Positions 1-12,480 of a DNA stretch of 64,000 bases are shown one piece after another. Below the pieces are notes generated by a model. The model saw only the letters and a program-made list of their open reading frames with translations, was not told the origin of the DNA and made no database searches. How positions within the stretch are numbered: position 1 is the stretch's first letter; every line of letters starts with the position of its first letter. Source of the stretch: Zopfochytrium polystomum (lineage: Eukaryota > Chytridiomycota > Chytridiomycetes > Chytridiales > Chytridiaceae); the NCBI GenBank assembly GCA_025765615.1, contig JAIVFJ010000019.1, positions 434,001-498,000 on the forward strand, in the 5' to 3' direction. The position numbers and the translations under genes are program-made.

Positions 1-145
1 GGGAGAAAAAAAAAAAAAACAAAAAAAAAAGCACCCTCCTCTAGCCAACATATAGTCGCGGCGGACAGACCTGATGACTGGAAGCAAAGGGAAATCCCAC
101 ACACAAACACAGACACGCGCGCGACACCAACAGAATCACACCAAC

Positions 146-3113
146 TCAGTCCTCTTTCTTCCTCCTGCTCGGTTGTCCCGGCGCCGCCACGGCCTCCGCC
201 GCAGCCGTCGCAGCGGCCGTCCGCACTGCGGCCACAAACCCGCGCTGGAACGCGTCGCCCGAAAACCGACCTGCCACGTGCCGCCGCGCCCGCTCCCGCA
301 TCGCTGCCGATGTCGCTGGGTTCAGGTCGAACGCGGCGTGGAGGCACGACGCAAATTCGGCCGCGGTCGACGCGCGGTAGCCTTTTTTTTTTTTTTTTGC
401 AATTTTTTTTTTTTTGGAAATAGAAAGGGGAGGTTGGGAGGCGAATTAACGGGTTGCCGCATCGTTTTGGTTGCTCAACATACCCGTCGGTTCGCCGTCG
501 TCTGCGGCGACGACGATGTCCATCTTGGGTCCGCCCGAGTCATGCGCGACTGGAATCAACCCTGCCGCCTGCAAACGTGGTAAAAAGTGGTAGGGACGAG
601 GATTATTATAAAGAATTCGTTTGTGGGGGGAACGGTGTCTGCAAAGCACACTCCGTTTTACTGCTCACCATGTACTCGACGACGCCGATCCCGAAATGCT
701 CGTTGGTCATTGTGTGGAGGCCGACAGACGATCTGCTCAGGTGCGAGACGAGGTCCGCGTACGGTGCGTTTACAATGAACCGGACGTTGTTCTGCTCATG
801 AAAATATAAATTGGGCAAAGAGCGAAAAGTTAGGGACATTCAACGTTTTGGGGTTTCTTGCGTGCTTGTGGTAACGGAGGTGAGGAATGGGGAGTGGGGA
901 AAAACTCTGTCCAACGCGCCGGACCGTGACAAACCAACGAACCTCCAAGTCCAGTTGCTTGGCCTGTTTCCGGAGGTCGTCGACGATTTTCTGGTCGTCG
1001 GCGTTGCGGCAGCCCCCGATGAGAATAAGGTACACCTTGAGCGGGCCGTCGCGGAACTCTGGGTGTTGTTCGAGGAGCAGGTGCATGGCTTCCAATTGGA
1101 GAGAGTGTGCTTTTTCGGGTCTGCAGGGGTGCGAATTTCAAAGAGAAAGAAGAAGTGTTGATGGATAATGGCGAGGGCGGCATTGGTTGGGTTTGCGGCG
1201 AAAACTTCGGGGAAAGGAGAAGAAAATTGCCTGGACCTAAATTGTGCAACCGACAATATTGTTCGCTCTCGCAGGGACGCTTCAAAGCCAACTAAAGCGC
1301 GCGTGTCGCAGGGAGGATACACGATCTTTGTGCGCTCGGGCACCTTCCAAATGTCATTGAGGTGGTTGAACGTCCATGTCGAGTTAGCCTTTTCGCACAA
1401 GGGAAAAGATGAACATCGAGATTAGCAAACAAACCGGCATTGATCAGATGGAAAAAAGGGCGGGTAGCGAAAGGAAAACAGCACTCGCCATGACAGTATC
1501 CGCGCACGATCCCACCGAGGAATAAAGGGAAGAAAACCACCTGTAATATCTGCAGAACAGGACGGTCGGCGCGTCGTAATTATAGTTCGCGAGTTAAAAA
1601 TCTCCTGCCCCTCTTAGTGAAACCGATTGAAACACGTAACCCAACCCTCCCCTTACCCAAGCTTCAGCAGTCGAAGCGGTCCAGACGATACGGAACCTTT
1701 GTTATTAAAAGAAACCGTTCCCTCACGAACGACGCCAAGCATGTCCGAGCTTTAGATTTAGCGCAGTCGGGGCGAAGCATCGAAGGATTTTGGTCAGAAC
1801 GACAGACCCGGTTCCCCGCGTAATCTCGTTGCTCTCCCCCCAACTCCTCACCTGATCGTGGGGTAATGTACATACGCAACGACTGTGACGCCGAACACGA
1901 GCTTGACGAGGGGGTAGATGAACGCGAACCCAATTGTGTCGACGAACACGTCCGGGATGAGGAGGTTGATCGCTTCCCACCCCGTGACGAGTGACCCCAG
2001 GCTTTGCGCTATGAGCGTGAGTCGTGGGTACCTGCGCAAAAGTGGTGGACGCCCCCGTTGGTATGGTCAACACAAGAACGCAAATCTCCAACCCACAAAA
2101 TCCACAAGCGGATGGCAAGACTCACCGCTTCGCCTCCAGCCATCTCCACGACTTTAGAAAAACGAGGGACAGCCTGCTGGGGTCCAATGCAATGTTGAAC
2201 TGGTCCTGTTGTGTTTTTCGTAACGATTAACACGGCAAAATGGGGGTTAAAATAACATGCGCTCGTCGTTCACGGTTGGAACGCTGGCTCAAGTCCCCTT
2301 GCCGAGCTGAACCGCCAATGGCCCCCCCTCCCCAACCACGCGAACACCAAACGGAGTTGGCCAAACCTTGACTTTCGCCAGAAGCGCATCTTTGGGCGTC
2401 ACGGCCGGCCCCGCGCTCACGATCCGGTCTGCCGCGTACACCACAACGTGCGTGTCGGCATCGGCCCGCACGAGCCCCTCGATCGCCGTCCAGAGCACTC
2501 GTTCCCCACCGCCGCCGGCCTCGCTGGAGAGTGGGAAGTGGGGGGGAATAGAAAGAGATTGAAGAAATAAGGCACAAAACACACAAGAACGAACGAGGGA
2601 GCGATGGTATTAGAGGTCTGGGCCCTGGGATACTGCGGGCAGAAGTTCCACGCGAAAACAAATCCCCTCTCACCAGAACGGGTGGAAGAACGCAACGACG
2701 GTCGGGCGTCCCGACTCCGCGCTGTCGTTGCCACCTTCGGCTGGTACGGGCGCAGCGACGTCGGCACCGGCGCTGCTGCTGGTATCCTGCTGCTGCAAGA
2801 GCAGTAGTGGGAGCGAACGCAGGCCGCGCGCCTTCCGCGCAGCGACGCGGCGAAACCAGAACGCCCGCCCCGACGGCGTGCATGCGAGCCAGGCTAGCAG
2901 CGCCATTGTGCCTGCAGCGGCGGCGGCGAGCAAAAGGCCGACAGCGGGGACGGCGAGAGCGATGGAGGAGGGCATCGGAGATGTTGAGGGTGATGGTGAC
3001 GGCGACGGTGATGGAGGTGGAGATGAGGCTGACGATGGCGACGCCGACGACGGCGTGCTGGTGCCAATCGCGCTAGTGGTGGTGGTGGTAGTGGTGGTGC
3101 TGCTGCTGGTCAT
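146..3113 (-). CDS. ALG11: ALG11, GDP-Man:Man3GlcNAc2-PP-dolichol alpha-1,2-mannosyltransferase
   Basis: Adds the fourth and fifth mannoses to the dolichol-linked N-glycan precursor on the cytosolic face of the ER. I model 11 exons on the minus strand: 2674-3113, 2337-2523, 2126-2205, 1852-2031, 1657-1749, 1489-1549, 1236-1388, 943-1120, 669-794, 451-568 and 146-381. The N-terminus is Ser/Thr/Pro-rich, followed by a hydrophobic anchor (about residues 50-80). Family landmarks follow in order: [97 protein letters not shown] and DSGGPKMDIVV. These give a GT4-type glycosyltransferase with the NEHFGI acceptor/donor loop. Length is about 615 residues, slightly longer than yeast because of the N-terminal linker. 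The start is the first in-frame ATG (3113). The intron between exons 6 and 7 appears to be GC-AG, and the acceptor of the last exon is preceded by a long A-tract. Identification is secure; exon edges are hand-made. Confidence 0.93.
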
Positions 3114-3349
3114 TTGGAGACATCCAACTCCCACGTCACGAGATTATTTCCTGTGTGCAGGCAGAAACACGCTGCATATGTAACCCAACGTTATACGTGT
3201 GTGTGCATGTGTTCGACAACCTCTTCAACCTATCCATCCCCATACCCCGCCCCCCACTTCCTCCAATTCTCCATACAGCGAAAGCAGCCGTCGCCACGAG
3301 TCCACATGAGGAAGAAAAAAGAAACTACAAATAACTGAAAACCCAATGC

Positions 3350-4040
3350 TCAGCCGTTCCTCAGTCGCGCCAGCCGCTGCCCCAGTTCATCGTCCTGCAC
3401 CTTTTGGGCGGACACAGCCTCGACTTGTGGGACGTCCAGGATAGGCGCGGGCATTTCCATCTGGATCTCCAACCCGTTCTCCTCGGCGACCTGCTGCAAC
3501 AGCTCGTCGACCTGGTCGGACGGCGTCGACATGGCCGTCGATTGGCCCATGGCGCTCTCCATGACCGAGCTCTGCACGTCCAAGTCCTCAAACTGCTGCT
3601 CAAAGCGCTCCATCACCGCCGTGATCTGCTCCAAGTTCATGCTTGCCATGGCCCGCTCCATCCCCTTCACCACTGACGCCATCGACGTCGACACCGACCG
3701 CATCGTCACCGCCGTCTGAACCCGGGACGCCACCGCGTCCACCCGCGACGCGAGACGAAGAAAGTTGAGCGACTCGTGCTTCTTGCGGATGGCGTTCGAC
3801 GCGTAGACTTTGGCCACGTCCAGGTTGCCCTGCTGGATCGCTTTCTTCACTTTGGCTTTCTCCGCCGTCTCATCCTTGGCGGCTTTCTTGGCACTCCGCT
3901 CGAGCTGCTTGGCTGTAAACTTGGGGGGCGACGGCCAGTGGCCAATGAACCAATAGGGGAAGCCGGTTAGCGGGTCAACCAAACGGAGGCTTGGTCATGC
4001 CCCCACTGAAATCAAAGTACCTTGAGTTGAAACAGGTGCT
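3350..4040 (-). CDS. DID2: ESCRT-III protein Did2/CHMP1 (5' exon unresolved)
   Basis: A small coiled-coil protein of the ESCRT-III membrane-scission machinery. It regulates Vps4 recruitment during multivesicular-body sorting. The main exon (3350-3919) carries FTAKQLERSAKKA, YASNAIRKKHESLNFLRLAS, RVDAVASRVQTAVTMRSVS and MERFEQQFEDLDVQ, and ends in the C-terminal MIT-interacting helix DDELGQRLARLRN. The wording of the central part is closer to fungal Did2 than to animal CHMP1. Immediately upstream, separated by an intron of about 100 bases with a GTACTT donor, lies a short exon at 4021-4040 encoding HLFQLK, the conserved segment before FTAKQL. Its own acceptor is probably the TAG just 5' of it. 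The ATG exon was not found with confidence, so the first few residues are missing from this model. The next gene upstream is divergent and shares the intergenic space. Confidence 0.9.
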
Positions 4041-4982
4041 CTACGAGACGATCCAGGGGTTTATTGTGTGTGGATAACGGGGCGCAGAGTTTGTGATGTG
4101 GGAGAAGCGATTGGTGAGTTGATTAGGTTACACGTGTCCTCCAACGCCTGATCGGATCTTGCGGTTGTGACTAATTGGGTCCAGTCACTCTTTCTTCTCT
4201 CATCCGGGGACCAAAGGCTTGGAATAGGAGGGGGAGGGGTGAAGTTGTGAGTATTGTGGTTGCGGGGCAGTGCCCGCCAGCTTGGTGGTATCTCCGGGTG
4301 GCGGAGGCTGTTCTCGTTCGGCTCAATCGTGGCGAGAGGGTGGTCATAGAAAGGGTATCGCACTCTTCAGCTTTCTTGGCTTGAAGCCACGAACACACGC
4401 AGGGGAAGGAGGGGAAGGAGGGGGGGAGATGGGGTTGTGTTGCGCGAGCGTGCGACTGATCTGTCACGGCAACGACGACTCGGGGTGTGCGTTTCGCGAG
4501 CGCGCAGATCATCGATCAGTCCAATCAGAAGTCCACTCACTCTCAAGCCCGCTCATTTGCCCCAAATCCTTTTTTTTTTTTTTTTTTTTTTTTTTAGTTC
4601 AGCTCAGACGAAGAAAGTTGCTCGTCACGAATTTCGAAAACGGTTTTTTCTGTTTTCGAAACGGGATTTTCATACCGTTTCGCCATAAGGCGGGCAAGTA
4701 TCGTTTTTGTTGTCCAAAAAAAAAAAGACTCGATGACGTCAGTTACGAAATATGCAGACGCACGTGAGTTCCACCTTGGTTGGATATTATCCCAGACGCG
4801 CGCCCCCAAACTTCGCCGTCAGATTCTCTCTCAATCACACACACACACATCTTTCTCCCTTCCCACCTCCTGCCGAACGACAACAACGGCGGCTGCACCC
4901 GCTCTTCTACCTTTCTCACCCGCCCACTTCCAGTGTGCGAGCCGCTTCTCGCTTTTCCCTCCCGCTCCACGGCGGCGGTGCG
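4041..4982. promoter_or_regulatory. Shared intergenic region between DID2 and the YML020W-like gene
   Basis: Holds the missing 5' part of DID2 and the leader of the next gene on the plus strand. Contains a T-tract near 4569-4595, an A-tract near 4717-4728 and a CA repeat at 4840-4851. No confident promoter motif was seen. Confidence 0.4.
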
Positions 4983-7900
4983 ATGAGGATCCCTTCGTGG
5001 GGCAGCAGCAGCAGGGGTACACCGCCGCCGCCGCAGCCTCCGCCAACAACCGCTAGCGCGATCACGCCACCAACCCGGCCGCTGGCCCCGTCGGTTGTCA
5101 CCTCCTCTGACCCTGCCGCTACGGAGCCCGCCAACAACGCACTTGCCGCCGCCACAGCCGCCGCAGCCGCAGCTGCAGCTACTTCGGCTGAGAATGCCAG
5201 CACCGCTGCTGCCGCCGCCTCCACCGCTACCACCGCTTCCACCAGCACAGCCCAGTCCACACTGCATCCCGCCACCGCAGCGCCGCCGGCCATGCCGCGT
5301 CAGTTCCTTCCCCGAATCAAACCCCCCGCCGCAGGGGCAGCAGCTGCCGCTGCCGCCGCCGCTGTCGCCACCGCCGCCGCCGTCGTATCGTACCCCTTCT
5401 CCTCCTCTAAACCGCCAGCGCAACCTGCAAACCCATCCTCGTCCTCGTCTTCCTTCACATCGACACAGCCGCCAAGGGGAGCACCGGCCCCTCCTCGGAA
5501 TCGGCAGAACCCAACTCCGCCGCCGCCCCCACCTCCACGCCGCGAGAACCGCATCCTCCCGGCCTACGAGGAGGAGCTGGGCCCCGACAACAGCGTACCC
5601 CGCGAACCCCCCACTCGCGCGTGGTACCAAAAGCTCGTACATCAGATCGCCGTATCCTTTGACGCCTTCTGGGGCGGCAGCGGCCGCGACAAGGAGAAGT
5701 CGTCGTCGTCGTCGTCGTCCTCTGCGTCGTCCAGCTCCTCTTCAGCACAGGTTCTCTGGACCCCTTACGACGTCAAAAAGGTCGCCGTCATCGGCGTTCA
5801 CGGCTGGTTTCCAGGCCGCCTTCTAAAGACCGTCGTCGGCGAACCCGTTGGGACGTCGACGCGTTTTGCCGACAAGATGGAGCAAGGTTTGTTGTTTGAA
5901 GTGTGAAGCAGGCTGCAATTCGATGGACGTTGGGGTGATCGTGTGGGTGTGGAATTGAGGAGTGATGCTGGCTGCGATAGTTTTGCGAGTGGGATGTGTG
6001 CCACTCGATTGTCACACATGACTGCTAAACCCCCCATTCACTTCACTTCCCACCACGTGCATGATTGTACCACCCTCCTCCAGCTGCGCGAGATTTCTTC
6101 TTTAAACGGTACGGGATTAAGTTCGCGCCCGACGCTATCACAAAAATGCCACTCGAGGGTGCAGGCAAAGTGGAAGACCGCGTCGAAATGCTGTTTAGGC
6201 AACTCCTCAGCAAACCTGCGTGGGTCGAAAAGCTGCGCGAGGCGAACCTCGTCCTGGTTGCAGCCCATAGCCAGGGCACCCCCGTCTCCGCCATGCTGCT
6301 GGCCAAGCTGATGAAGGAGGGATACGTTGACACAAGGAGGCAGCGGACGTGCTTGTTGGCAATGGCGGGCATTTGTCATGGTAACCCGAGTTCTTCGGTG
6401 GCGATGGCGGAAGTCACACGACAGGGCTAACTTTTTTCTTTTCGCACACGACAGGCCCGTTCCCGCACATGAAGTCCAGCGTTATTGTGCAGTATGTCGA
6501 GTCGGACCCCGCTCGGCAGCTTTTCGAGTTTAACGACTGGAATTCTCCAATATCAAAACAGTTTCGCTCTGCAATCGCCGATATCCTGGACGCTGGCGCC
6601 CGCGTCGTTGCCGTGGGGAGCTGGTACGATCAGGTCGTTCCGGTGCGTTCCCAGAAGTCTTCTCCACTCCCAAACATAAAGTCTTAACCTCACGTGTTCC
6701 ATGTGCTGCCTTATTTCACTTGTCTATGAGATAACAGGTGTACTCCGCCACGATGCATGCATTCAACCACCCCGCCATTTACCGCGCTATTTATATTGAA
6801 GGGGTCGATTACAATCCAGACTTTCTTTCCCACCTCGTGGTGTTTGCGTTAAGGCTACGAAATGTGGGAATATCTGACCGGGGTCTCATCGTTCACCTGA
6901 GCGAGTACTTGGCTGGAAACGTCTACGGCTTTGGCACCCAAGGTCATCAGACATTGTACGAAGAGCTGAACACGTACATGTGAGTGTAGATCCGAAGGTC
7001 GATGCCTTTAGTCTGTGTCTCATTCGCGTTGGCTTCAACATCTGTGGATTTATCACAGGTTGGCAGTCGCTTGGGCGATGGGCAGTGGCAACACCTGGAA
7101 GTACGCGTCCGCGTCACCTTTTGCAACCAGCGCAGCGGAAACGGCCGCGCTCTCCCCACACGAGAGGAGTCTCCTTATTCACCCTCTTCTCGGCAAGCTT
7201 CGCCACCCCGTGGACCCCAGTCGGTTCCCAAACCCGCTCACAAACCGGCGCAACTCGGCAGTTGCCACGGCTGCAGGAGTCGCACCAGCGGGGGCAGCGG
7301 CCGCAGCCGCTGCGGCGAAAGGAGCCTCGGCCCGTGCCCGACTTCCCACAGGTGCAATCGGCACCACCGCCCGTAGCGGCGTCCGAAGCGCGCAGCCGCC
7401 GTTGCCCGTCGCCGCCCGCCCCAACCCTGGTCAGGAGGGTCTTGCCGCGCCACTGTGGCGCTTGCTTGGCCGCGGCCCTGGCTCTGTCACCGACCCACCG
7501 CCCCTGCCCGCCCACGAGTACACACGTGACGCAGCCGCAGCCAGAGCCGCTTCAGCGCGACTCCGGGGCGGAATGCCGCTGACGTCGGCTGTGGCTGCCG
7601 CCGACGGTGCCTCCTCGGCCACCGCGGACGGATACTCGAATGCAAAGGATTTGGACGTCGCATGGCCCCCTGCCGGTTTCGCGGCCGCTGCTGCTCCTGA
7701 CGCGCTTCTCTCCTCCTCGGTACCCCCTGCAATAGGCTCGGTCCCAGCGTCGTCCCAAAATTCTCCGTTCCCCCCGTCGACTGCCGCAACCGCTACGCCG
7801 CCGCCGCACCACACCGCATCCGTCCTGCATTCCACGCCTCCACACCACACCGCCGGTTCCTCGCCGCTACCACCAGCACCTCCACCACCACCCAACATCA

Positions 7901-8247
7901 ACCAGCCTCTGCCGTCGTCGTCGTCCTTGCCCCCTCCTCTGCATCCAAACCCACCACCACTCTCCTCGACCTCAACCCCATCACCGCCGCCGACGCCTCC
8001 GCCGCCTCCGCCGCCTCCGCCAGCGGGCCACCTGCCCGACGGCTTTAACGCGCCGTCGTCGCGCATCAACCCGTACTGGCTGCCCTGGATCCTCGCGCAG
8101 CTGCTCTCGGACGAGCGCATCCTCGGCGACCCGCCGCTCCGTGCCGCCCTCGAGGACCTCCTCCGCACCTTGGACCGCTGGGACCCGGCGTCGAGGCCTC
8201 TGAGGGACTTGTGGTACCGCCTCGAGCCGCTGCGCGCGAGGCTGTGA
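4983..8247 (+). CDS. YML020W-like alpha/beta-hydrolase-fold protein
   Basis: Five exons: 4983-5886, 6084-6380, 6455-6642, 6738-6979 and 7059-8247. All junctions are GT-AG and in phase. The N-terminal third is Ala/Pro/Ser low complexity. The folded part begins with VAVIGVHGWFPGRLLKTVVG, a hydrolase-like oxyanion strand/loop. Then come RDFFFKRYGIKFAPDAITKM, a nucleophile-elbow-like VLVAAHSQGTPVSA (Ser in AHSQG), an Asp in VAVGSWYDQVVP and a His in YSATMHAFNHP. Ser, Asp and His in this order would fit a lipase-type triad; that is inference. The order and motifs match the uncharacterised fungal YML020W family as I remember it. After a second proline-rich insert the protein ends in a compact helical tail (INPYWLPWILAQLLSDERIL). 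Substrate is unknown. An in-frame ATG at 4752 would lengthen the N-terminus, but that stretch looks like leader sequence, so I chose 4983. Confidence 0.75.
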
Positions 8248-9000
8248 TGAGCGTGGGTGGGGGGGAGCCTGTCGCGGTTGCGAGCGTTGAGCCATCCTTT
8301 TTCTTTTTTTTTTCCCTTCCTTGTTCCTCCGTGAGCATTTCGTCCCGCTATGCGTCTCGCGTGGCTTTAAGCTTTACCACACAGAAAAGAAGAAGCGCAG
8401 CCGCTCCAGTCACCCTCTTCCACCGGTCCTCGTTGCACACACGGCAAAAAGCCAAAAGACCGCATTACTTTACGCTTCCTTTGCACGGTGGTTCTCCCCC
8501 CATCCACAGCACAAAGTAGGGAAAAGGTCATCCCTGGAAACCCCAATATTTTGTCACCACGGGTGGAGCGGAAGTTAGGAGCGAAGCGAATGTGAATAGC
8601 GCGAGGCGCCGGCCCGATTGATCCCGTGCGCGGTAGTGGGCAGCGCGCAACCAATAAGGCAACTTCGGCCCGCCATCGTTGCTTTTTTCCTGGCATTGAA
8701 TAAAGAACCCGTCCCCCGTTGTTGGCGGAGAACCCGATCCATCGTCTCGCAGCTATCTTTTTTTCGGGCTGTTGTCCGGTGCGGTTTCGCCGCCAATCGT
8801 TCGGCCCCGATCAAGGTGGGGCGGCCCGCCTCTGCTATACTGCACATGTACCTTCGCTGAGGGGTGTGATTTCTGGCTCTCTCCAGCAGGCAGGCGTCTT
8901 TCCGGTCCGTGTCAAGAAGAATTGATCTTTCCCAGTCGTCGCCGCTGCCTCCGACAGGCCCTCTCCCCTCGTCTCCCCTCTCCGCTCACCGCCCCCAATA
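8248..9000. other. Intergenic 8.25-9.0 kb
   Basis: 3' region of the YML020W-like gene and leader of the next plus-strand gene. There is a T-tract near 8299-8311 and pyrimidine-rich sequence just before the ATG at 9001. No coding exon could be supported. Confidence 0.4.
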
Positions 9001-12000
9001 TGAAAGCGTCGGGAACGGCCTGCCGCGAATGCTCAGAGAAGAAGCGCAAGTGCAACCCGCGGAAGGACGGACCGGAGCCGCCCTGGTAACGGCGATATCT
9101 TCCCTTTATTAACTCTCCCTGCTTACACACATATGCACTCCTGCCCGCCCGCATTCCATCTGGTTCCTCCGGGGACATAATTATATCCCCCCTTTCCCCA
9201 CAGCGAACCATGCGCATCCCGGGGACTAAACTGCGTGCCAAGGACAAAGTCCCGAAGCTCCTCCTCGGCTGCTTCCGGCGGCGGCGGCGGCGGCGGCGCA
9301 CCTCGGTCGCGGGGTAGACCATCCACCGCAAAAGTATTGGCCGCCGCCGCCGAGGCAACAGCAGCCGCCAAGCGGAAGCTGGATGCCGCAGCAGAGTCGT
9401 CCCCGACTCCCGCGATGTCCCCAAAGGCCGCACCGAAACCTTTCGAGCGGCCGGTCCATCATACCACAACCACCACCTCCACCACCACCGCCAACGCCGG
9501 TTCGACGACGAAAAACGGCGTCGGCGCCCACGCCGAACAGACGCCGCCGCTCCCTCTTAAACCTTCGAGAGGCGTCTCCGGGGACAACCCCTCCGGCGTG
9601 AAGCTAAAAATCAAGCGGCCGAAGCTTGCGCACAGCTCGTCGCCTACTGCCGAGGGCGCCGCGCTGTTACGCCCATCGGCGTGCACCACCACCATCGCCT
9701 CCGCGCTCTCCCCTGAATCCCGCAGCTCCCTCAATCCGACCGAATCCTCCCCTCCACCGCTTCCTCCTCCCACCGCCCTGGCGTCCCGCATCCCCGCCAA
9801 CTTCCACGGCTGCATCCAGTGCTGGAAAGAAACAACCCCCGACACCGCCGCCGCCCCACCACTTCCCGCTGCCAAGCCGTGGCTCCGCTGCGGCGCCTGC
9901 GCTTCCTCCTTCCACACTTCGTGCGTTCAGCAGCTGCTCGGCGCCGTCGCCGCTGCCGCCGCCGCCGTCGCCCCGGTAACGTCGGGCACCGACCCGCTCC
10001 TGCCAGCCGACGATCGGGACTGGACCTGCCCGCATTGCTCCCGCGCCGTCGGTCGCAGACGCAACTGGCCGGTCGCCCGCGTCCTGACCTTCCGCGACCT
10101 CCGCTCCGACGCCGCCGCCCTCCTGTCCGTCGGCCCCGCGATCAGTAGTAACGCGCCGCACCCCGCCGCGCACGCTGGCTCGGCAGCGGCGCGTTACTGC
10201 CGCCCGCCGAGCGATTCGAATGGCGTCGCCTGCGTGGTGAGTCTGCCGTCGCCGGCCACGAGACAGTATTTGGTCAAGTATGTGGGCCGGCCGTACTGCC
10301 AAGCCGAGTGGGTCCAGGCGGCGTGGGTCGAGGTCCGTTGGCCGGACGTTGTCGCTCGGTTTTGGGAAGCCGAAGTAGTTTGGTCTGGCGTGCAAGGTGG
10401 GTTGTTTTGCTAATTGTTTTTTGTTTTTTTTTTTTGTTTTTTTTTTTTTTTTCAAGCTCCAGCTCCTTTGTTTGGCCGGTTCCCACCCATCTAAAACATT
10501 TTGTTTGAACAGAAAGCACCGAACCCTCCAAAGGGACAAGAGACTCCTGGACCGCCCACAGCTACCCCGTCTCTTCCGTCATCGCGCGGTCCTGGCTCGA
10601 GATCGACGCCGTCCTCGACGTCCAGTGGGAAGAGCGGCCCCCATCGTCTTCGTTGACGACCACGGAACTCTGCGCGCCGCCGCCGCCCGACGACCCCGCG
10701 TCGCCCCCGCTCACGGAAGCCGACACGACGATGACCCTGCACCCACTGCGTGTCCTCGCGCGCTGGCGCGGGCTGCCCACGTCGGAAGACTGCTGGGTCG
10801 ACTGGCCGAAGGAATCCTGCAAAACGCAGTGCAAAGCGTGTGCGGCACTCGAGACTTACAAGCGGCGGAGTGGGGCGATGGAACTGGAGTCGGAGGCGGA
10901 ACGCGCGGAGGCTGATGATGTTCAGTTGTAAGACCTTATTTAGTCACTCTGTTTCTGATCCTCGATATTGTTTGCGTCCTTGATCATTCAACTGCTCTTG
11001 CATTCCGGAAAAAAAACGAAAAAAAAAAAAAAAACACACACACACACACACAAGGAACATAACAAGAATGCTCGAGAGCACAAGATCAGGACTTGCGCCG
11101 GTGTCTTCTCTTTCAGCAGGTTGAAAAACAAAAGTCATTCTACGCCAATTTGTTCTATTTCGTTTTTCTGAAGAGGTCGTTAACAAATTGTGCAGCTGAA
11201 ACCGCAGACGCTTGCTGCAAGGCAATAACCCAAGCCTACCGAGATCGACCGTGCAACCCATTTGCCGTTATTATACCGCCTGAAGAGATGCCTGCATGGT
11301 GAGAAAATCTCCCCCCCTTTCCCGTTCCCGAGCGCCCTCATCCACATCGCGCGACGCCTAACCAGACCAAAAAAAAACAAAAAAAAAAAAACAAAAAAAA
11401 CAAACAACACAGGAACGACGTATTCCAAAAAACCAACCTCCGCACCGTCCTCTACACAGGCCCGCCCCGCCACCGCTCGTTCCTCCGCGAATACCACCTC
11501 TTTGGAACCAGCGACGACGACGACGACTACGACCGACCGTTTCTGCGCTGCGACGTCGTCCTCGCGGTCCCGTCCGCCGTCGTGGACGACGCGCGCGTCT
11601 TTACCGCGCGCCTTGGCCCGCTCGAGTCCGTCGTGCTCGCGCTTTCCGCGCGGCGCCACGTGGAGCGGCACAAGGAGCCCGCCGCGGGGCTCGGCGAGGT
11701 TGTGCGGGCGCTGAAGACGGCCGGGTTGATGGAGAGCGCGAGGTGTCGCGTTTGTCTCGCTGTGAGTGGTGTTTAGTTTTGTAGTTGGTGTTGCTTTTTT
11801 GTGGGGGTTTTCGGCCGTCGTGGTTTGCTCATCACTCTATTAATTATTTTTTTTTTTTTTTTTTTTTTTTGTTGAAAAAAAGGATTCATCGCTCCAAGAC
11901 CTGGACCCCGCCGTTCTCATACCGCTCGCGTGTTTCGTGGTAATTGCCTCGCCTCTTTTACGTTTTGTTCTTTGCCCACTATCGGTATTCCTCGTCCCCC

Positions 12001-12449
12001 CATCACTCACCACAAAAAAAAAAAAAAAAAAAATTCATCACAGGACAAGTCGCTCGCCCAGGACGAATTCGCGTTCACGCGGTATTATCTTGGAAACGAC
12101 GTCGGCGTTAGCAGCACCAGCAGCAGCGCGGACGGTCGCAGTGTGTTTACTCGGGTAAGCGCAGCGCCCCTCCTTTGAATGTCTTTTTTTTTTCTTTTTT
12201 CTCGTAAACGCTGTATCGTAACCCACACCTCTGCCCCTTGTCTTGCGACACCAACCCCCCCCCCCCCCCCCCCCCCCCCCCGACCCCCCGACCCGAAGTT
12301 GCTACGGAAATCAGAGGTTTGAGCCACGGCGGTGGTGGGTGGGGAGTGTGTGCCAATCGTCGAGTAAGAACTCGACATATTTTTTTTTCCTTTTGTAAAG
12401 GTTATTATATTGGGTGGGGAGTGGGGGAAAACAAAAAGGAGGGAAAACG

Positions 12450-12480
<31 letters not shown>

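Noticed and set aside
4743..5642. 299-codon minus-strand glycine/arginine-rich ORF
   Set aside because: Mirror of the Ala/Pro-rich N-terminal region of the YML020W-like gene.
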